Notes: a model not told the origin generated them from the sequence alone. A stretch of DNA of 64,000 bases from CAMCXT01 sp040403315 (GCA_040403315.1 JBBAKX010000003.1:1-64000), one strand, 5' to 3'. Positions 8,075 through 18,057 are shown, counted from the first letter of the stretch. Numbers and translations are program-made.

Positions 8075-9664
8075 ATGCAACATTTTTCCACGCTATTTCA
8101 ACGGCTCGATCAAACCAATTCAACCAATGAAAAGATCTCTGCCCTCGAGCTTTTCTTTCAGGATGCAGATCCAGATGATCAAATTTGGGGATTAGCTTTG
8201 TTGTCGGGTCGAAAGCCCAAACGTACTGTAAATACTGCATTGTTGCGGACTTGGGCAGCAGAAATTTCAGGAATCCCAGATTGGCTTTTCGAAGAAAGTT
8301 ATCATACAGTTGGCGACTTGGCCGAAACAATTTCCTTGCTTGTTGATGGAAAACCTAGTGAAAACCAGAAGACACTTTCTCAGTGGATGCAAACACTTGC
8401 ACTTCTGGCAAAATCCGATGAAATAGAAAAGCGCGATACCATAACAACCGCTTGGTTGGGAATGGATCCACAGCAACGCTTCCTTTTTAATAAACTCATA
8501 ACAGGAGGATTTCGGGTTGGCGTTTCACAAAAGCTTGTCGAAAAGGCACTTTCAAGAATTCACAATATTCCTGCTGAATTGCTTGCTCACCGATTAATGG
8601 GAAATTGGAGCCCAGATAATACATCCATTCAAGAATTAATTCACCAAAAAACAACTTCCGAAGACTTATCAAAACCGTATCCTTTTTTCCTGGCGCTTCC
8701 GCTTCAAGATGAACCTGAATCGCTAGGCAGTTGCGATGATTGGTTAGTAGAATGGAAATGGGATGGAATTAGAAGTCAGATCATTGTGAGGGATCAAAAT
8801 ATTTTTATCTGGTCGCGTGGTGAAGAATTAATTACCGATAAATTTCCCGAATTGCATGTATTGGCAGATAAATTACCCAATGGTGCCGTCTTGGATGCTG
8901 AACTGGTAATTTGGAAAGACAATTCAGTGCAACCATTTCAATTATTACAAACACGCATCAGCAGGAAGAATATCAGTAAAAAGCAATTGTTGGAAGCGCC
9001 TGCAGGCTTAATCGTTTATGATTTATTTGAGTTTCAAGGTGTCGATTATCGAGACAAATCACTCGCAGAGCGAAGAGAGAAATTAGAAGAAATCATTGCT
9101 CAAATAAATCTGCCATTTATTACCATTTCTGAAGAAGTGAAGTTTACTTCTTGGGACGAATTAAAAATCCTTCGAAACCGTTCACGCGAAGTTCGAGCAG
9201 AAGGGTTTATGCTCAAACGAAGAAGTTCTGCTTATCAAGTTGGTAGAAAACGCGGCGATTGGTGGAAATGGAAAGTAGATCCAATGACAATTGATGCTGT
9301 GCTGATTTATGCGATGCAAGGCCACGGAAGAAGAGCGAATTTGTACACCGATTACACGTTTGCCATCTGGAAAAATGGCGCATTGGTTTCTTTTACTAAG
9401 GCTTACAGTGGATTAACAGATGCAGAAATTAAAGAAGTAGACACTTACGTTAAAGCCAATACCATCGAGAAATTCGGTCCGGTGAGAAGTGTAACTGCTG
9501 AATTGGTTTTTGAAATTGGGTTCGAAGGAATTCAATATAGCAGTCGACATAAATCGGGTGTCGCGCTGCGTTTTCCAAGGATGCTCAGATGGCGAAAAGA
9601 CAAGAAAGCTGCCGATGCTGATACAATTGAAACATTGATCAAATTAATCGAACTTGTTGGCTAA
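8075..9664 (+). CDS. ATP-dependent DNA ligase
   Basis: The 529-residue protein (ATG at 8075; an upstream TTG at 8063 is less likely) has an N-terminal helical domain. The nucleotidyltransferase core contains the adenylation motif WKWDGIR, with Lys228 as the probable AMP-lysine. Later motifs include VLDAELVIW, EGFMLKRR and WWKWK, and an OB-fold C-terminus follows. It seals DNA nicks using ATP. In Bacteroidota this ligase usually belongs to the ligase-associated DNA damage response set, with an Lhr-type helicase, an exonuclease and a phosphoesterase. Those partners are not adjacent here, but a matching helicase starts at 63893. Confidence 0.92.
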   Translation: MQHFSTLFQRLDQTNSTNEKISALELFFQDADPDDQIWGLALLSGRKPKRTVNTALLRTWAAEISGIPDWLFEESYHTVGDLAETISLLVDGKPSENQKTLSQWMQTLALLAKSDEIEKRDTITTAWLGMDPQQRFLFNKLITGGFRVGVSQKLVEKALSRIHNIPAELLAHRLMGNWSPDNTSIQELIHQKTTSEDLSKPYPFFLALPLQDEPESLGSCDDWLVEWKWDGIRSQIIVRDQNIFIWSRGEELITDKFPELHVLADKLPNGAVLDAELVIWKDNSVQPFQLLQTRISRKNISKKQLLEAPAGLIVYDLFEFQGVDYRDKSLAERREKLEEIIAQINLPFITISEEVKFTSWDELKILRNRSREVRAEGFMLKRRSSAYQVGRKRGDWWKWKVDPMTIDAVLIYAMQGHGRRANLYTDYTFAIWKNGALVSFTKAYSGLTDAEIKEVDTYVKANTIEKFGPVRSVTAELVFEIGFEGIQYSSRHKSGVALRFPRMLRWRKDKKAADADTIETLIKLIELVG

Positions 9665-9681
9665 CGCCAACAAAAGATAAA

Positions 9682-10072
9682 AGTGAGCAGCCCTATAAGC
9701 CGGGTTCTGTAACCGATCGAAATCGATTCTTTGTCATTTCTCTGGGATTACCGTCACCGATAACCTCAAGCAACCTACCCGCAAAAGTGGCCGAAGCCGA
9801 AGACGGGCCGCCTAACTGTTGCCTATTTGGTCTTTCAACCCCTGAGGTTTACCAGCACTACGATCACCCGCAGCGTCGTGGGCTCTTACCCCGCGTTTTC
9901 ACCCTTTCCTCATCAGATACACGATCTGTTGTGGTGGTTTGTTTTCTGTGGCACTGTCTGTCAGCTGTCGGTTACCCTTCAACTGCCTTCCCGTTAGGAA
10001 GCAGGGAGCCCTGTGTTGCCCGGACTTTCCTCATCTCGGTTTAACCCGAAACGCGACAAAGCGGACTGCTCG
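9682..10072 (-). ncRNA. rnpB: RNase P RNA (bacterial type A)
   Basis: Read on the minus strand, the segment opens with GAGCAGTCC, which pairs with GGGCTGCTC at the 3' end to form helix P1. It contains the conserved P4-side GATGAGGAAAGTCCGGGC and ends with CCCGGCTTATAGGGCTGCTC, the standard 3' signature of RNase P RNA. The length of about 390 nt is normal. The RNA is the catalytic part of the ribonucleoprotein that trims tRNA 5' leaders. The 5' end is set from a -7 box at 10076-10083 and from P1. The ends may be off by a few bases. Confidence 0.97.
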
Positions 10073-10075
10073 CCG

Positions 10076-10083
10076 CAAAGGTA
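10076..10083 (-). promoter_or_regulatory. Promoter -7 box for rnpB
   Basis: On the minus strand the sequence is TACCTTTG, a full match to the Bacteroidota TAnnTTTG element. It lies just upstream of the inferred RNase P RNA start and between that gene and the end of the CotH-domain gene. This gives the RNA its own promoter. Confidence 0.7.
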
Positions 10084-10086
10084 AGT

Positions 10087-13000
10087 TTAATCCTTGATGA
10101 ATCTTTTTGAAAATGTTCTCTCGCTTCCTTCAGTGAATCGGAACAAATAAATTCCATTAGAGAAATCATCCACTTGCAATTCTATTTTTTGACTTCCAGC
10201 AGGCCAATTTCCTTGTCGAATCACTTTGCCTTCCAAATTGATGATCTCGTAATTTCCTATAGAATTAGGCGCTTTTTTTAATGCAACTTGGAAACTTCCA
10301 GTTACTGGATTTGGTGCAAGCATGATATCATTGTTCGAAAGATCTTCAATACCTGTTTCATCGGGCGTGAAAAAAGCAGTCAAGCTGTTTACGTTAAATG
10401 TCAAAGTGTCGTTCACAATCGGATTTAACACATCACTAACGATTTCATTATCGCTCCAATTTGAGAATACGTAACCTGGATTCGCTACAGCAGTGAGTGT
10501 AACCGGAATCCCATCAAAATAAATTCCTTCCCATGGATAACTGCTCGGCGTAATTGAATTTACCTTGATTTTTCCAGCACCTGAAGGAAAAACATCAATT
10601 TCCAAATCAACTTGTTTCGGTAAACTATAGATCGTTTCAATTTGATTTCTCACTTGCTCCGATCTGCAAACCAGATCTTCCTTGAACTGATTGTTGTTGT
10701 TGATGTAAACATTCATTTGACCATTTACGTTGTTGGGATCTCCCCAACGTGCAAACTGATTAGGCATTTCAATAATTGTTTCGTAAAAGAAACTATCGGC
10801 CACTGCAACCAACGAATCACTTAAGTAAGCAGAATTCATTAAATCGGCAAATCGATTAATGAATAAATCATGAAAGCGATTATTGCCCATACTATTGAGC
10901 CAAATGTTGGTGAAGATATTGCCCGGACTATCATTAATTAATCGTTGAATGGCATCTTGGTAGCAATCGGTCCAAGCATTTGGTCGCATGGCCAATTCAA
11001 GATCTTGGATACAAAATCTCCAAGCATTGTTGGTAGCATCGGATCGATATATTTTAATGTTATTCTGCGGCCAATCTGCATTTCCCATCCATGTTTCTCC
11101 GATGATATAATCTAGGTAAGAATTTACATCGAAATAATTATTCATTTGTTCGATGTATGAAGGGTTTTGGATGTCGATGTTGCTCCAATTATCATATGAT
11201 TCATAATATGATTCAACCGAACCTTCAACAGCTCTTAAAACACTACCATAAAAATAACTAAGAGAGAGGATTTCAAGGCTTTCCGGATCAGCATTGTCGT
11301 TGATTTCGAAGAATTGAGCATCGAATTTTTCTCTCAGCTCATACAATCCGAAATATCCACCATTGATATACACAGAAACCGGTCTCCAGCCTGAATAGTA
11401 TGCATTCATAGGAGCGCACATCATTTCAACCTGCATGGCATCTTTATGCGGCAACACTTGGTACTGGTTACTTCCGTTGCGAAGATAGATTTTGCTGTAT
11501 GCTGAACGTTCAGCTTTATTGGGAATTAAGGGATAATTCACAGTATTTCCTCCAACAATACTATGATCGAGTTCGAGTCGAAATGAGTGTTGAGGATGGG
11601 AGCGACTTCCACCAGCTCCACCATCTTGAATCATGCCAGTGGCTTGTGAAAATAGTAGATTGTGCTGTGGAGTTTCATCGAAATACTGCACATGCGCCGA
11701 CTTCAACCAATCGTTGTTGTAATTGTCGAAATTTCCTGTTGGTCCATAAAGATTGATCACATCTGTAACCAAGGAAAGAATAGGCGTAACATGATTAATT
11801 CCTAATAAATAGGAACCCGATTTAATTTCACTTGGCAAAAATCCAGTTTTGAAGCAGCGGGCCTTTATAACGGTGTTCTGAAAAATGACGATTGGAGCAC
11901 CAGTGTAAAGAAGTGATGAACTTGTTGGATTGCTTCCGTCTGTGGTATACCTAAGTTCCGTATTTCCGCTATTACCATTGTATAGCGTTAAATTAATTAC
12001 ATTGCTATACACACCAGAATTAATTGAAAAAACTGGAGGAAGTGCGAATTCATCAAATTGTAAATTCCCGTTATTGCTCGAACTCGGAGAAGGAGTAGAG
12101 AATAAACCTATGTTTGAAGATGCATTTGGAAGGCAACCAACGCTTAAATCGACCGATTGTGCATCTACATCTAACTGAGATATAAGTTGATCATTCGGTG
12201 CAAAAAGATAAATATTTTCGCCATTTGTATTGATCTTGAAATTTGTGTGGTAATTGTAACCCGTTGAACTGAGGAAATTACCATCAAAAGATTCAGTTGA
12301 AGTATTGTTTAAGCTGATGTTTATGTAGTCGTATTGTGTTGGATTCGTTGAAACAACATCGAACGCAATGCTTTCAATATTTCCCGGGATGATTCCAGCT
12401 TCGATAAGTTCTGATGCTCTGAATATGAATTGATTTCTAGCACTGTAATACCAATTTCCGTATGGTGCAGGATAAGACGTATTGCTATTTTGAATGTTTC
12501 CAGTTCCTATCGTAATTCCATTGATTTGAATATTAGGACGAACATTGGAAATCTGTCCAACAATAAATCCACAAGAAGCATCACTGCCATCTATGAAATT
12601 ATAAATTGAAGAATTGTAATCAGTTTCCGACTGACTGAAAATTGAGTTTTCTGTATATCCAGAACTCACATAGGAACAAACATTTAAAATAACATTTGAT
12701 AAACCATCCCAAACAAATGGAGTGGAGAAATTATGAATGTTCCAGCCAGTTTGAGGAATAAAACCTTGGTCTAATAAAACATCTGTAAAAGGATTCGTGA
12801 CGAAACGATTTTTCTCACTGCAAAATACGATTCGAAAATCTCCGGGTGCCAATATGTCGCTTGGAAATGTCCATTGATTAGGCTCGTCTTCGTTATCGCT
12901 TAATGTATAATTGAATAGATTAACGTCTGTGTTTCCAGCATTGTAAATCTCGATCCAGTCTTCGAATTCTCCGTCTTCATCGCCTATTATTGAATAATTC

Positions 13001-13095
13001 TTATTTGAACCTTCATTTATTATGACTTGCCCAATTATAGTTTGAAAGCAAGTAGTGGTAAATAATAATAATGTAAGAAGCCATTTTTTACTCAT
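10087..13095 (-). CDS. CotH kinase-domain secreted protein with lamin-tail and T9SS sorting domains
   Basis: I start at the ATG at 13095 (MSKKWLL) rather than the GTG at 13101, giving 1002 residues. After a signal peptide comes a lamin-tail-like domain (about 22-110: INEGSN, EDWIEIYN). A chitobiase C-terminal-like beta domain (about 350-430: ELRYTTDGSNPTSSS) follows. A CotH-type domain (about 440-800) has FRLELDHS, YLRNGSNQ, GGYFGLYELREKFD and WRFCIQDLELAM. An InlB-like repeat (GYVFSNWSDN) and a type A T9SS domain (LAPNPVTGSFQV) complete it. CotH proteins are atypical secretory-pathway kinases in spores, but the substrate of bacterial surface versions is unclear. The protein is probably surface-exposed. 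Confidence 0.85.
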   Translation of the reverse strand: MSKKWLLTLLLFTTTCFQTIIGQVIINEGSNKNYSIIGDEDGEFEDWIEIYNAGNTDVNLFNYTLSDNEDEPNQWTFPSDILAPGDFRIVFCSEKNRFVTNPFTDVLLDQGFIPQTGWNIHNFSTPFVWDGLSNVILNVCSYVSSGYTENSIFSQSETDYNSSIYNFIDGSDASCGFIVGQISNVRPNIQINGITIGTGNIQNSNTSYPAPYGNWYYSARNQFIFRASELIEAGIIPGNIESIAFDVVSTNPTQYDYINISLNNTSTESFDGNFLSSTGYNYHTNFKINTNGENIYLFAPNDQLISQLDVDAQSVDLSVGCLPNASSNIGLFSTPSPSSSNNGNLQFDEFALPPVFSINSGVYSNVINLTLYNGNSGNTELRYTTDGSNPTSSSLLYTGAPIVIFQNTVIKARCFKTGFLPSEIKSGSYLLGINHVTPILSLVTDVINLYGPTGNFDNYNNDWLKSAHVQYFDETPQHNLLFSQATGMIQDGGAGGSRSHPQHSFRLELDHSIVGGNTVNYPLIPNKAERSAYSKIYLRNGSNQYQVLPHKDAMQVEMMCAPMNAYYSGWRPVSVYINGGYFGLYELREKFDAQFFEINDNADPESLEILSLSYFYGSVLRAVEGSVESYYESYDNWSNIDIQNPSYIEQMNNYFDVNSYLDYIIGETWMGNADWPQNNIKIYRSDATNNAWRFCIQDLELAMRPNAWTDCYQDAIQRLINDSPGNIFTNIWLNSMGNNRFHDLFINRFADLMNSAYLSDSLVAVADSFFYETIIEMPNQFARWGDPNNVNGQMNVYINNNNQFKEDLVCRSEQVRNQIETIYSLPKQVDLEIDVFPSGAGKIKVNSITPSSYPWEGIYFDGIPVTLTAVANPGYVFSNWSDNEIVSDVLNPIVNDTLTFNVNSLTAFFTPDETGIEDLSNNDIMLAPNPVTGSFQVALKKAPNSIGNYEIINLEGKVIRQGNWPAGSQKIELQVDDFSNGIYLFRFTEGSERTFSKRFIKD

Positions 13096-13206
13096 CTGCA
13101 CAAAAGAATTTTCGTAAAACTATGAAAAAATTGATTTAAGGCCAAATTTATCATGGTGATTGAAGAAAATGGTAGAAGTAGATTTATTTTTATAATTATC
13201 AATACA

Positions 13207-13956
13207 CTATTCTAATTTGAATTTAATTGGTAAGGTAAAAGACATAGAGGTTTTTTCTCCATCCATTTCTGCTGGAATCCATTTTCCCATCTCCTCAATT
13301 ACACGCATCGCCTCATTATCAAGAAATGGATCAACGGATTTTAGCACTTTACTATTTTCAATATCTCCCAAACTATTTACAACAAATTTAATTTGAACAA
13401 CTCCTTCAATACCTTTCTTTCTAGCTTTATTTGGATACTTAATATTCGTAGAAATGTATTTCATTAATGCTTTTTCACCTCCCGGAAATCTTGCATTCAC
13501 TTCGAAAGGATAGTTTGTGGTGTCTTTTCCATTTATTCCATGACATTGACTTTCCAGCAACTTTCCTTCTTGGTATTTTTCATCCCGTTTAAGCTGCCCA
13601 TTTTCATAAAACGTTTTCAATTTACCATGATAAACATTGTTTAAAAATCCAATTTCTGATTTTGTTTTTCCATTGTTGTGAAATTTAACGGATAAACCAC
13701 TCTTTATGAATTTTGGATAAATTGAGTATTCGGTTATTGAATACAATTCGCCAGATAAATAATGGATTTCAACCTTTGACCTTAAACTGTCAATGCCAAA
13801 ATACTCCACAATTTTGAAGAATTTGGCATTGATGCTATCTGCTTTTGAAAAGGCGTTGTCGAGATAAATTTTTTGGTTTATATTGGATTGTCCTAACAAT
13901 ATTGATTGTGACAAATTGAAATTTACACATATTAAAAAAATGATGAAATATTTCAT
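13207..13956 (-). CDS. Energy-transducer TonB-type protein with MORN-like repeats
   Basis: The 249-residue protein has a signal peptide. MORN-variant repeats (about 85-135: GKTKSEIGFLNN, GKLKTFYENGQLKRDEKY) are followed by a TonB C-terminal domain (about 155-249: RFPGGEKALMKYI, YPNKARKKGIEGVVQIKFVV, KWIPAEMDGE). Proteins of this pattern are common in Bacteroidota and are annotated as TonB family. This copy lacks the usual cytoplasmic anchor and Pro-rich linker, so a periplasmic role other than classical energy transduction is possible. It has no operon partner. Confidence 0.8.
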   Translation of the reverse strand: MKYFIIFLICVNFNLSQSILLGQSNINQKIYLDNAFSKADSINAKFFKIVEYFGIDSLRSKVEIHYLSGELYSITEYSIYPKFIKSGLSVKFHNNGKTKSEIGFLNNVYHGKLKTFYENGQLKRDEKYQEGKLLESQCHGINGKDTTNYPFEVNARFPGGEKALMKYISTNIKYPNKARKKGIEGVVQIKFVVNSLGDIENSKVLKSVDPFLDNEAMRVIEEMGKWIPAEMDGEKTSMSFTLPIKFKLE

Positions 13957-14416
13957 GGTAAATATCTGCGTTGCTTTATTGCTTAAATTTTCTTTTACTT
14001 AAATATGATTTAACCAATTATTCATTTCGTTTCGAAGTTTCTTGATGGTCTTGGTTTTGATTTTCTTTCAAGCTAGAGTGACTTATTCTTTGTTGATCTT
14101 TATTTAGATTTCCCATTCACTCATCGCTCAAATTTATAGGTTTATTTCATTATGATATTATAATCATCAGTTTTTACCGATTAATTTCTATATTGAGAAT
14201 ATTAGGTGTGTTTTTGCTTATTATTCGTAATGTAATGCTTTGATTAGCTAAAGGATAGCTTCAGATGCATTTGTTAATTCAGGAAAGTACTTTTCTTTAA
14301 TTTTTATTTCATTTAGTTATTTAAAACCATCGTCAATACTGGTGTTTCAACTCTAATTTGTTCTCTATGGTGATTTATCGAAAGAATAACTGTACATTTG
14401 CGGCTTAAATATAATA
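13957..14416. promoter_or_regulatory. AT-rich divergent intergenic region
   Basis: This 460-bp region lies between a minus-strand TonB-type gene and the plus-strand DEAD-box helicase gene. It has an imperfect inverted repeat, ATGATATTATAATCAT, at 14152-14167, and the helicase -7 box at 14393-14400. No coding potential or structured RNA was recognised. Confidence 0.35.
14393..14400 (+). promoter_or_regulatory. Promoter -7 box for the DEAD-box helicase gene
   Basis: TACATTTG matches the Bacteroidota TAnnTTTG element and ends 16 bp before the ATG at 14417, giving a leader of about 10 nt. A clean -33 TTTG was not found. Confidence 0.6.
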
Positions 14417-16258
14417 ATGACTTCTTTTTCTGAACTGGGGCTCCGTCCGGAGCTTCTCGAGGCTGTCTCTGAACTTGGTTTCACAGCCCCAACACCAATC
14501 CAGGAGCAAACAATACCGCTCCTTACCGATAACATCACCGATCTTGTTGCTCTTGCCCAGACCGGAACCGGTAAAACCGCTGCATTCGGCCTTCCATTGT
14601 TGAACATTTTGGATGAAACCCGCCGAACACCGCAGGCACTTATCCTCTGTCCAACCCGTGAACTTTGCTTGCAGATTTCACGCGACTTGGAGGCTTATTC
14701 GTCGAAAATGCCCGAAGTTCGCATCGTGGCTGTTTACGGAGGAGCCGCAATCTCAACTCAAATTTCAACCATCCGCCGCGGCGTACAAATTGTTGTCGCT
14801 ACACCAGGTCGTTTGAAAGATCTAATTGATCGTAAAGCAATTCAGCTAAATGAAGTTGAAACGCTGATCCTCGATGAAGCCGACGAAATGCTCAATATGG
14901 GCTTCCGCGACGACATCGATTACATTCTTGCAACAACGCCAGCCGAAAAGCAAACATGGCTTTTCTCTGCAACCATGCCTCCTGAAGTGGCTTCAATCTC
15001 CCGCAAATACATGTCGGAGCCAGTTGAAATCGCAGTCGGTAAAAAAGGAAGTACTGCCGAAAATATCAGCCACGTTTACTACCAAGTTACTAATAATAAT
15101 AGGTATGAGGCGCTTAAACGTATTGCCGATTTTCATCCAGACATCTATGGTATTATTTTCTGCCGTACTAAATTGGAAACCCAAGACATCGCTGAAAAAC
15201 TTATTCGTGATGGCTACAATGCAGATTCTTTGCATGGTGATTTAAGTCAAGCGCAACGTGATGCAGTAATGCGTAAATTCCGTTCGAAGCACTTGCAAAT
15301 GCTTGTTGCTACCGACGTTGCTGCTCGCGGTATTGATGTTGAAAATATCACGCACGTTATCAACTATAACCTTCCTGACGATCCGGAAAGTTACACTCAC
15401 CGTTCAGGCAGAACTGCCCGTGCAGGCCGTCATGGAATTTCCCTTGCCATCGTTACGGCGAAAGACATGGGTAAAATCCGAATGATTGAGCGCAAAATTG
15501 GTACGCAGTTTATTTTAAAGCAGGTGCCTAGCGGTATTGAAGTGTGTGAACAACAATTACTTCAGTTAACCAACAAAGCCCACGATGTTGAAGTAAATCC
15601 AGACATCGAACAATTCCTTCCTGCAATCATCGAACGTTTCGCAGATTTGGATAAAGACGAAGTTATTCGTCGTTTTGTGTCTCTTGAATTTAACAGATTC
15701 CTTGAGTACTACAAGGGTGCTTCTGACCTTAATTCTAAAGGTGGAAGTTCTAAATTCGAAGGAACTAGCGAACGTGGTGGAAGACCAAGTGGACTTCCGA
15801 TGACACGATTCTTTGTATCTATCGGTGAAATGGATGGTGTAGATAAATCTGGAATGGTTCGTTTGATTTGCGATACAACTGGTTTACCTAATGCACAGGT
15901 TGGGAAAATTGAGCTTCGCCGTTCTTTCTCGTTCTTCGAAGTTCCTGAACAACTTGCAGGTGCTGTAGAATCACGCTTTAACGAAGTATTTGTGAACGGA
16001 CGACAAATCCGTCTCGAAAAAACCGATAAAGGTAGCCATGGTGGAGAAAGAGAACGCAGCGACCGCGGTGGTTATGCAGGTAAAAAATCTGGTAGCTGGG
16101 GCGGTGGAAACAGCGGCGGTGGCGGATACAGTGGAGGCGGAGGCGGAGGCGGAAGAAAAGATCGTTTTAGCTCTGGATCTAAACCAGCATTTGGAAGCAG
16201 TGCTCCAAGCAAACCAGCTTACGACCGTCAAGGCCCGCCTAGAAAAAAGAAATACTAA
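14417..16258 (+). CDS. DEAD-box ATP-dependent RNA helicase with DbpA-type RNA-binding domain
   Basis: This 613-residue protein has the Q-motif (PTPIQEQTIP), motif I AQTGTGKT (47-54), PTREL, DEAD (153-156), SAT and HRSGRTARAG, which complete both RecA-like domains. A DbpA/CsdA-type RRM-like domain (about 475-545) follows. The C-terminal tail is rich in Gly, Arg and Lys, with RGG-like stretches. It unwinds RNA, probably in ribosome assembly, mRNA turnover or cold adaptation, as for DeaD/CsdA. The gene is monocistronic, with its own -7 box and a terminator behind it. DeaD is the closest well-known relative, but I did not assign the symbol. Confidence 0.95.
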   Translation: MTSFSELGLRPELLEAVSELGFTAPTPIQEQTIPLLTDNITDLVALAQTGTGKTAAFGLPLLNILDETRRTPQALILCPTRELCLQISRDLEAYSSKMPEVRIVAVYGGAAISTQISTIRRGVQIVVATPGRLKDLIDRKAIQLNEVETLILDEADEMLNMGFRDDIDYILATTPAEKQTWLFSATMPPEVASISRKYMSEPVEIAVGKKGSTAENISHVYYQVTNNNRYEALKRIADFHPDIYGIIFCRTKLETQDIAEKLIRDGYNADSLHGDLSQAQRDAVMRKFRSKHLQMLVATDVAARGIDVENITHVINYNLPDDPESYTHRSGRTARAGRHGISLAIVTAKDMGKIRMIERKIGTQFILKQVPSGIEVCEQQLLQLTNKAHDVEVNPDIEQFLPAIIERFADLDKDEVIRRFVSLEFNRFLEYYKGASDLNSKGGSSKFEGTSERGGRPSGLPMTRFFVSIGEMDGVDKSGMVRLICDTTGLPNAQVGKIELRRSFSFFEVPEQLAGAVESRFNEVFVNGRQIRLEKTDKGSHGGERERSDRGGYAGKKSGSWGGGNSGGGGYSGGGGGGGRKDRFSSGSKPAFGSSAPSKPAYDRQGPPRKKKY

Positions 16259-16270
16259 GCAAAAAAATAA

Positions 16271-16342
16271 GCTTCAGGAATTTTCTGAAGCCTAGTTTGA
16301 ATACCATTAAAAGCCTTCGCATTGTGTGAAGGCTTTTTTTTT
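16271..16342. terminator. Two adjacent hairpins, bidirectional terminator
   Basis: The first hairpin is GCTTCAG/CTGAAGC (16271-16291). The second pairs AAAAGCCTTC with GAAGGCTTTT (16309-16337) and runs into a T tract ending at 16342. They lie between the converging helicase and subtilase genes, so the second hairpin, with an A run on one side and a T run on the other, can stop transcription from both directions. Confidence 0.85.
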
Positions 16343-16350
16343 AGGAATTT

Positions 16351-18057
16351 TTATCCTTTAATGATTCTTTTCACGAATAAATTTTTTCCGTTATTCACAG
16401 AAACTGTATAGGTTCCAGTACTCACTTTTTTAAGCTTTTCGAGTTGAATCAAGTTATTTACAAAAGGATAAACCTTGATTTTCTCTTCATAAATACGTTT
16501 GCCCGATACCTTATGCACTGAAACCGTGATTTCTTGTTCGATAGTGGAGAAAAACTCAAGACTTAGTCCTTCAATAAATGGATTCGGGAAAACATTAACG
16601 ATACTGTCGCCTGCTGTTTGGTTCACTTGCGTGCGAGCCAAAATGCTATGAGCTTCTAGAAAATCTGGAATTCCAAACCCTTTCAAATCATCTGGATTCT
16701 CATATTGATCAGCGCTTTGCTCGATTGCTTTGAAGATTTCCATCGCACTAGCAGTGGGATGCGCTTGCCACAAACATGCAGCCATTCCTGCGAGGATAGG
16801 GGAGGAGAAGGATGTTCCATTGGATCGTGCTACCTCCCCGGAGGAAACAACGAGTACCGATTGTTGGCCCATTGCACAAACATTGGGCTTGATTCTTCCA
16901 TCAGCTGAAGGGCCTCTTGAACTAAAGGATGCGTAAGCTCTTTCAGAATTTACAGCTCCAATTGTTAGCACACTGTCACCATCCGCAGGCGCGCCAATAA
17001 ATCGCCAAGCATCTCCGCCGGAGTTTCCTGCAGAATTGATTACCAAGATCCCTTTCGAAGCCGCCAAATCTGCACCAACAGTAATAGGCGTTGTGTTTCC
17101 ATTGAGTTGGCTGTATGTATGAGAAGTGAGCGTGTCATCGAATCGTGTGTATCCTAATGATGAATTGATAATCCATGCACCAGCGCTATCAGCGAATTCG
17201 GCGCCTGCAACCCAATTGTATTCTTCGATTATGAATTCAGTTGCAGCTTCTTCTGTGCGAAGCAACCAGTAATTCGCTTGTGGTGCTGTTCCAATAATCT
17301 CACCTGGCGTATTTGCTGCCATGGTTGAAAGTACCGACATACCATGTGAATTGTCTTCAAAAACTTGGGTTCCGCCTTGCACAAAGTCTTTGGTTCCCAA
17401 CAAACGGCCTGATTGGCGCAAAGAATCGAAGTGACTGATCTGATCTACATTGTAAAAGCCTGCGTCCAAAACTGCAATGGTCATCCCTTTTCCTGTGAAG
17501 CCCATTTCATGCAATTTGGCACCACCGATCATTTCGATTTGAATATTTGCAGCTCCATAAATACTGCTGTTTGCTGCAGATTTCGTTTGTGCAGAGTTTG
17601 CTTTTCTTTGTTTGGCTTCAGTAGCTTCTGCCAACCTGCGTAAGTCAGCCATGAAGTCATCTGCAGGTGATTTTGCTTTCAATCTAGCTACTTGAGCATA
17701 ACCATTCACAAATGGAAGGCTATTGATCGTGGAGAGGATTGTAGTGTCTTCAACCTGAATCGTGATGGCATTGAACCATTTCGATCTACTAATTACTTGA
17801 GCACCAAGATTTTGAATTTGATCCACATACAGCTGATTTACTGGCAAATCGTTTTCCTTGATGGGAATATTTTGCAACTGACGACGTTTCAAAGCCGCAT
17901 CCGAAAGGAATTGCTCAGGTGTGTTGATCGAATAGGGTGAATTGGATTTGTCCTTAAAGGTGATCCAGTATTTTTTAGGACCTTCAATTACTTGAGAAAA
18001 TAAGGGCTTCCCAGCGATGATGGCCAAAAAGATAAAAAGGGAAATTGGATGTTTCAT
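16351..18057 (-). CDS. Subtilisin-like S8 serine protease with T9SS sorting domain
   Basis: From the ATG at 18057 the protein has 568 residues; a longer upstream frame would add 13 residues before the signal peptide. After the signal (1-22) and a propeptide-like region comes the S8 catalytic domain. Asp198 lies in AVLDAGF, His238 in NSHGMSV, Asn345 in NSAGNSGG and Ser416 in NGTSFSSP, so the catalytic set is complete. The C-terminus has VFPNPF and a final KRIIKG strand, a type A T9SS domain. It is a secreted or surface protease. A TAnnTTGC element (TATCTTGC) is present about 15 bp upstream of the ATG. Confidence 0.93.
   Translation of the reverse strand: MKHPISLFIFLAIIAGKPLFSQVIEGPKKYWITFKDKSNSPYSINTPEQFLSDAALKRRQLQNIPIKENDLPVNQLYVDQIQNLGAQVISRSKWFNAITIQVEDTTILSTINSLPFVNGYAQVARLKAKSPADDFMADLRRLAEATEAKQRKANSAQTKSAANSSIYGAANIQIEMIGGAKLHEMGFTGKGMTIAVLDAGFYNVDQISHFDSLRQSGRLLGTKDFVQGGTQVFEDNSHGMSVLSTMAANTPGEIIGTAPQANYWLLRTEEAATEFIIEEYNWVAGAEFADSAGAWIINSSLGYTRFDDTLTSHTYSQLNGNTTPITVGADLAASKGILVINSAGNSGGDAWRFIGAPADGDSVLTIGAVNSERAYASFSSRGPSADGRIKPNVCAMGQQSVLVVSSGEVARSNGTSFSSPILAGMAACLWQAHPTASAMEIFKAIEQSADQYENPDDLKGFGIPDFLEAHSILARTQVNQTAGDSIVNVFPNPFIEGLSLEFFSTIEQEITVSVHKVSGKRIYEEKIKVYPFVNNLIQLEKLKKVSTGTYTVSVNNGKNLFVKRIIKG

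Noticed and set aside
9787..10044. 85-codon plus-strand ORF
   Set aside because: It lies antisense within the RNase P RNA gene.
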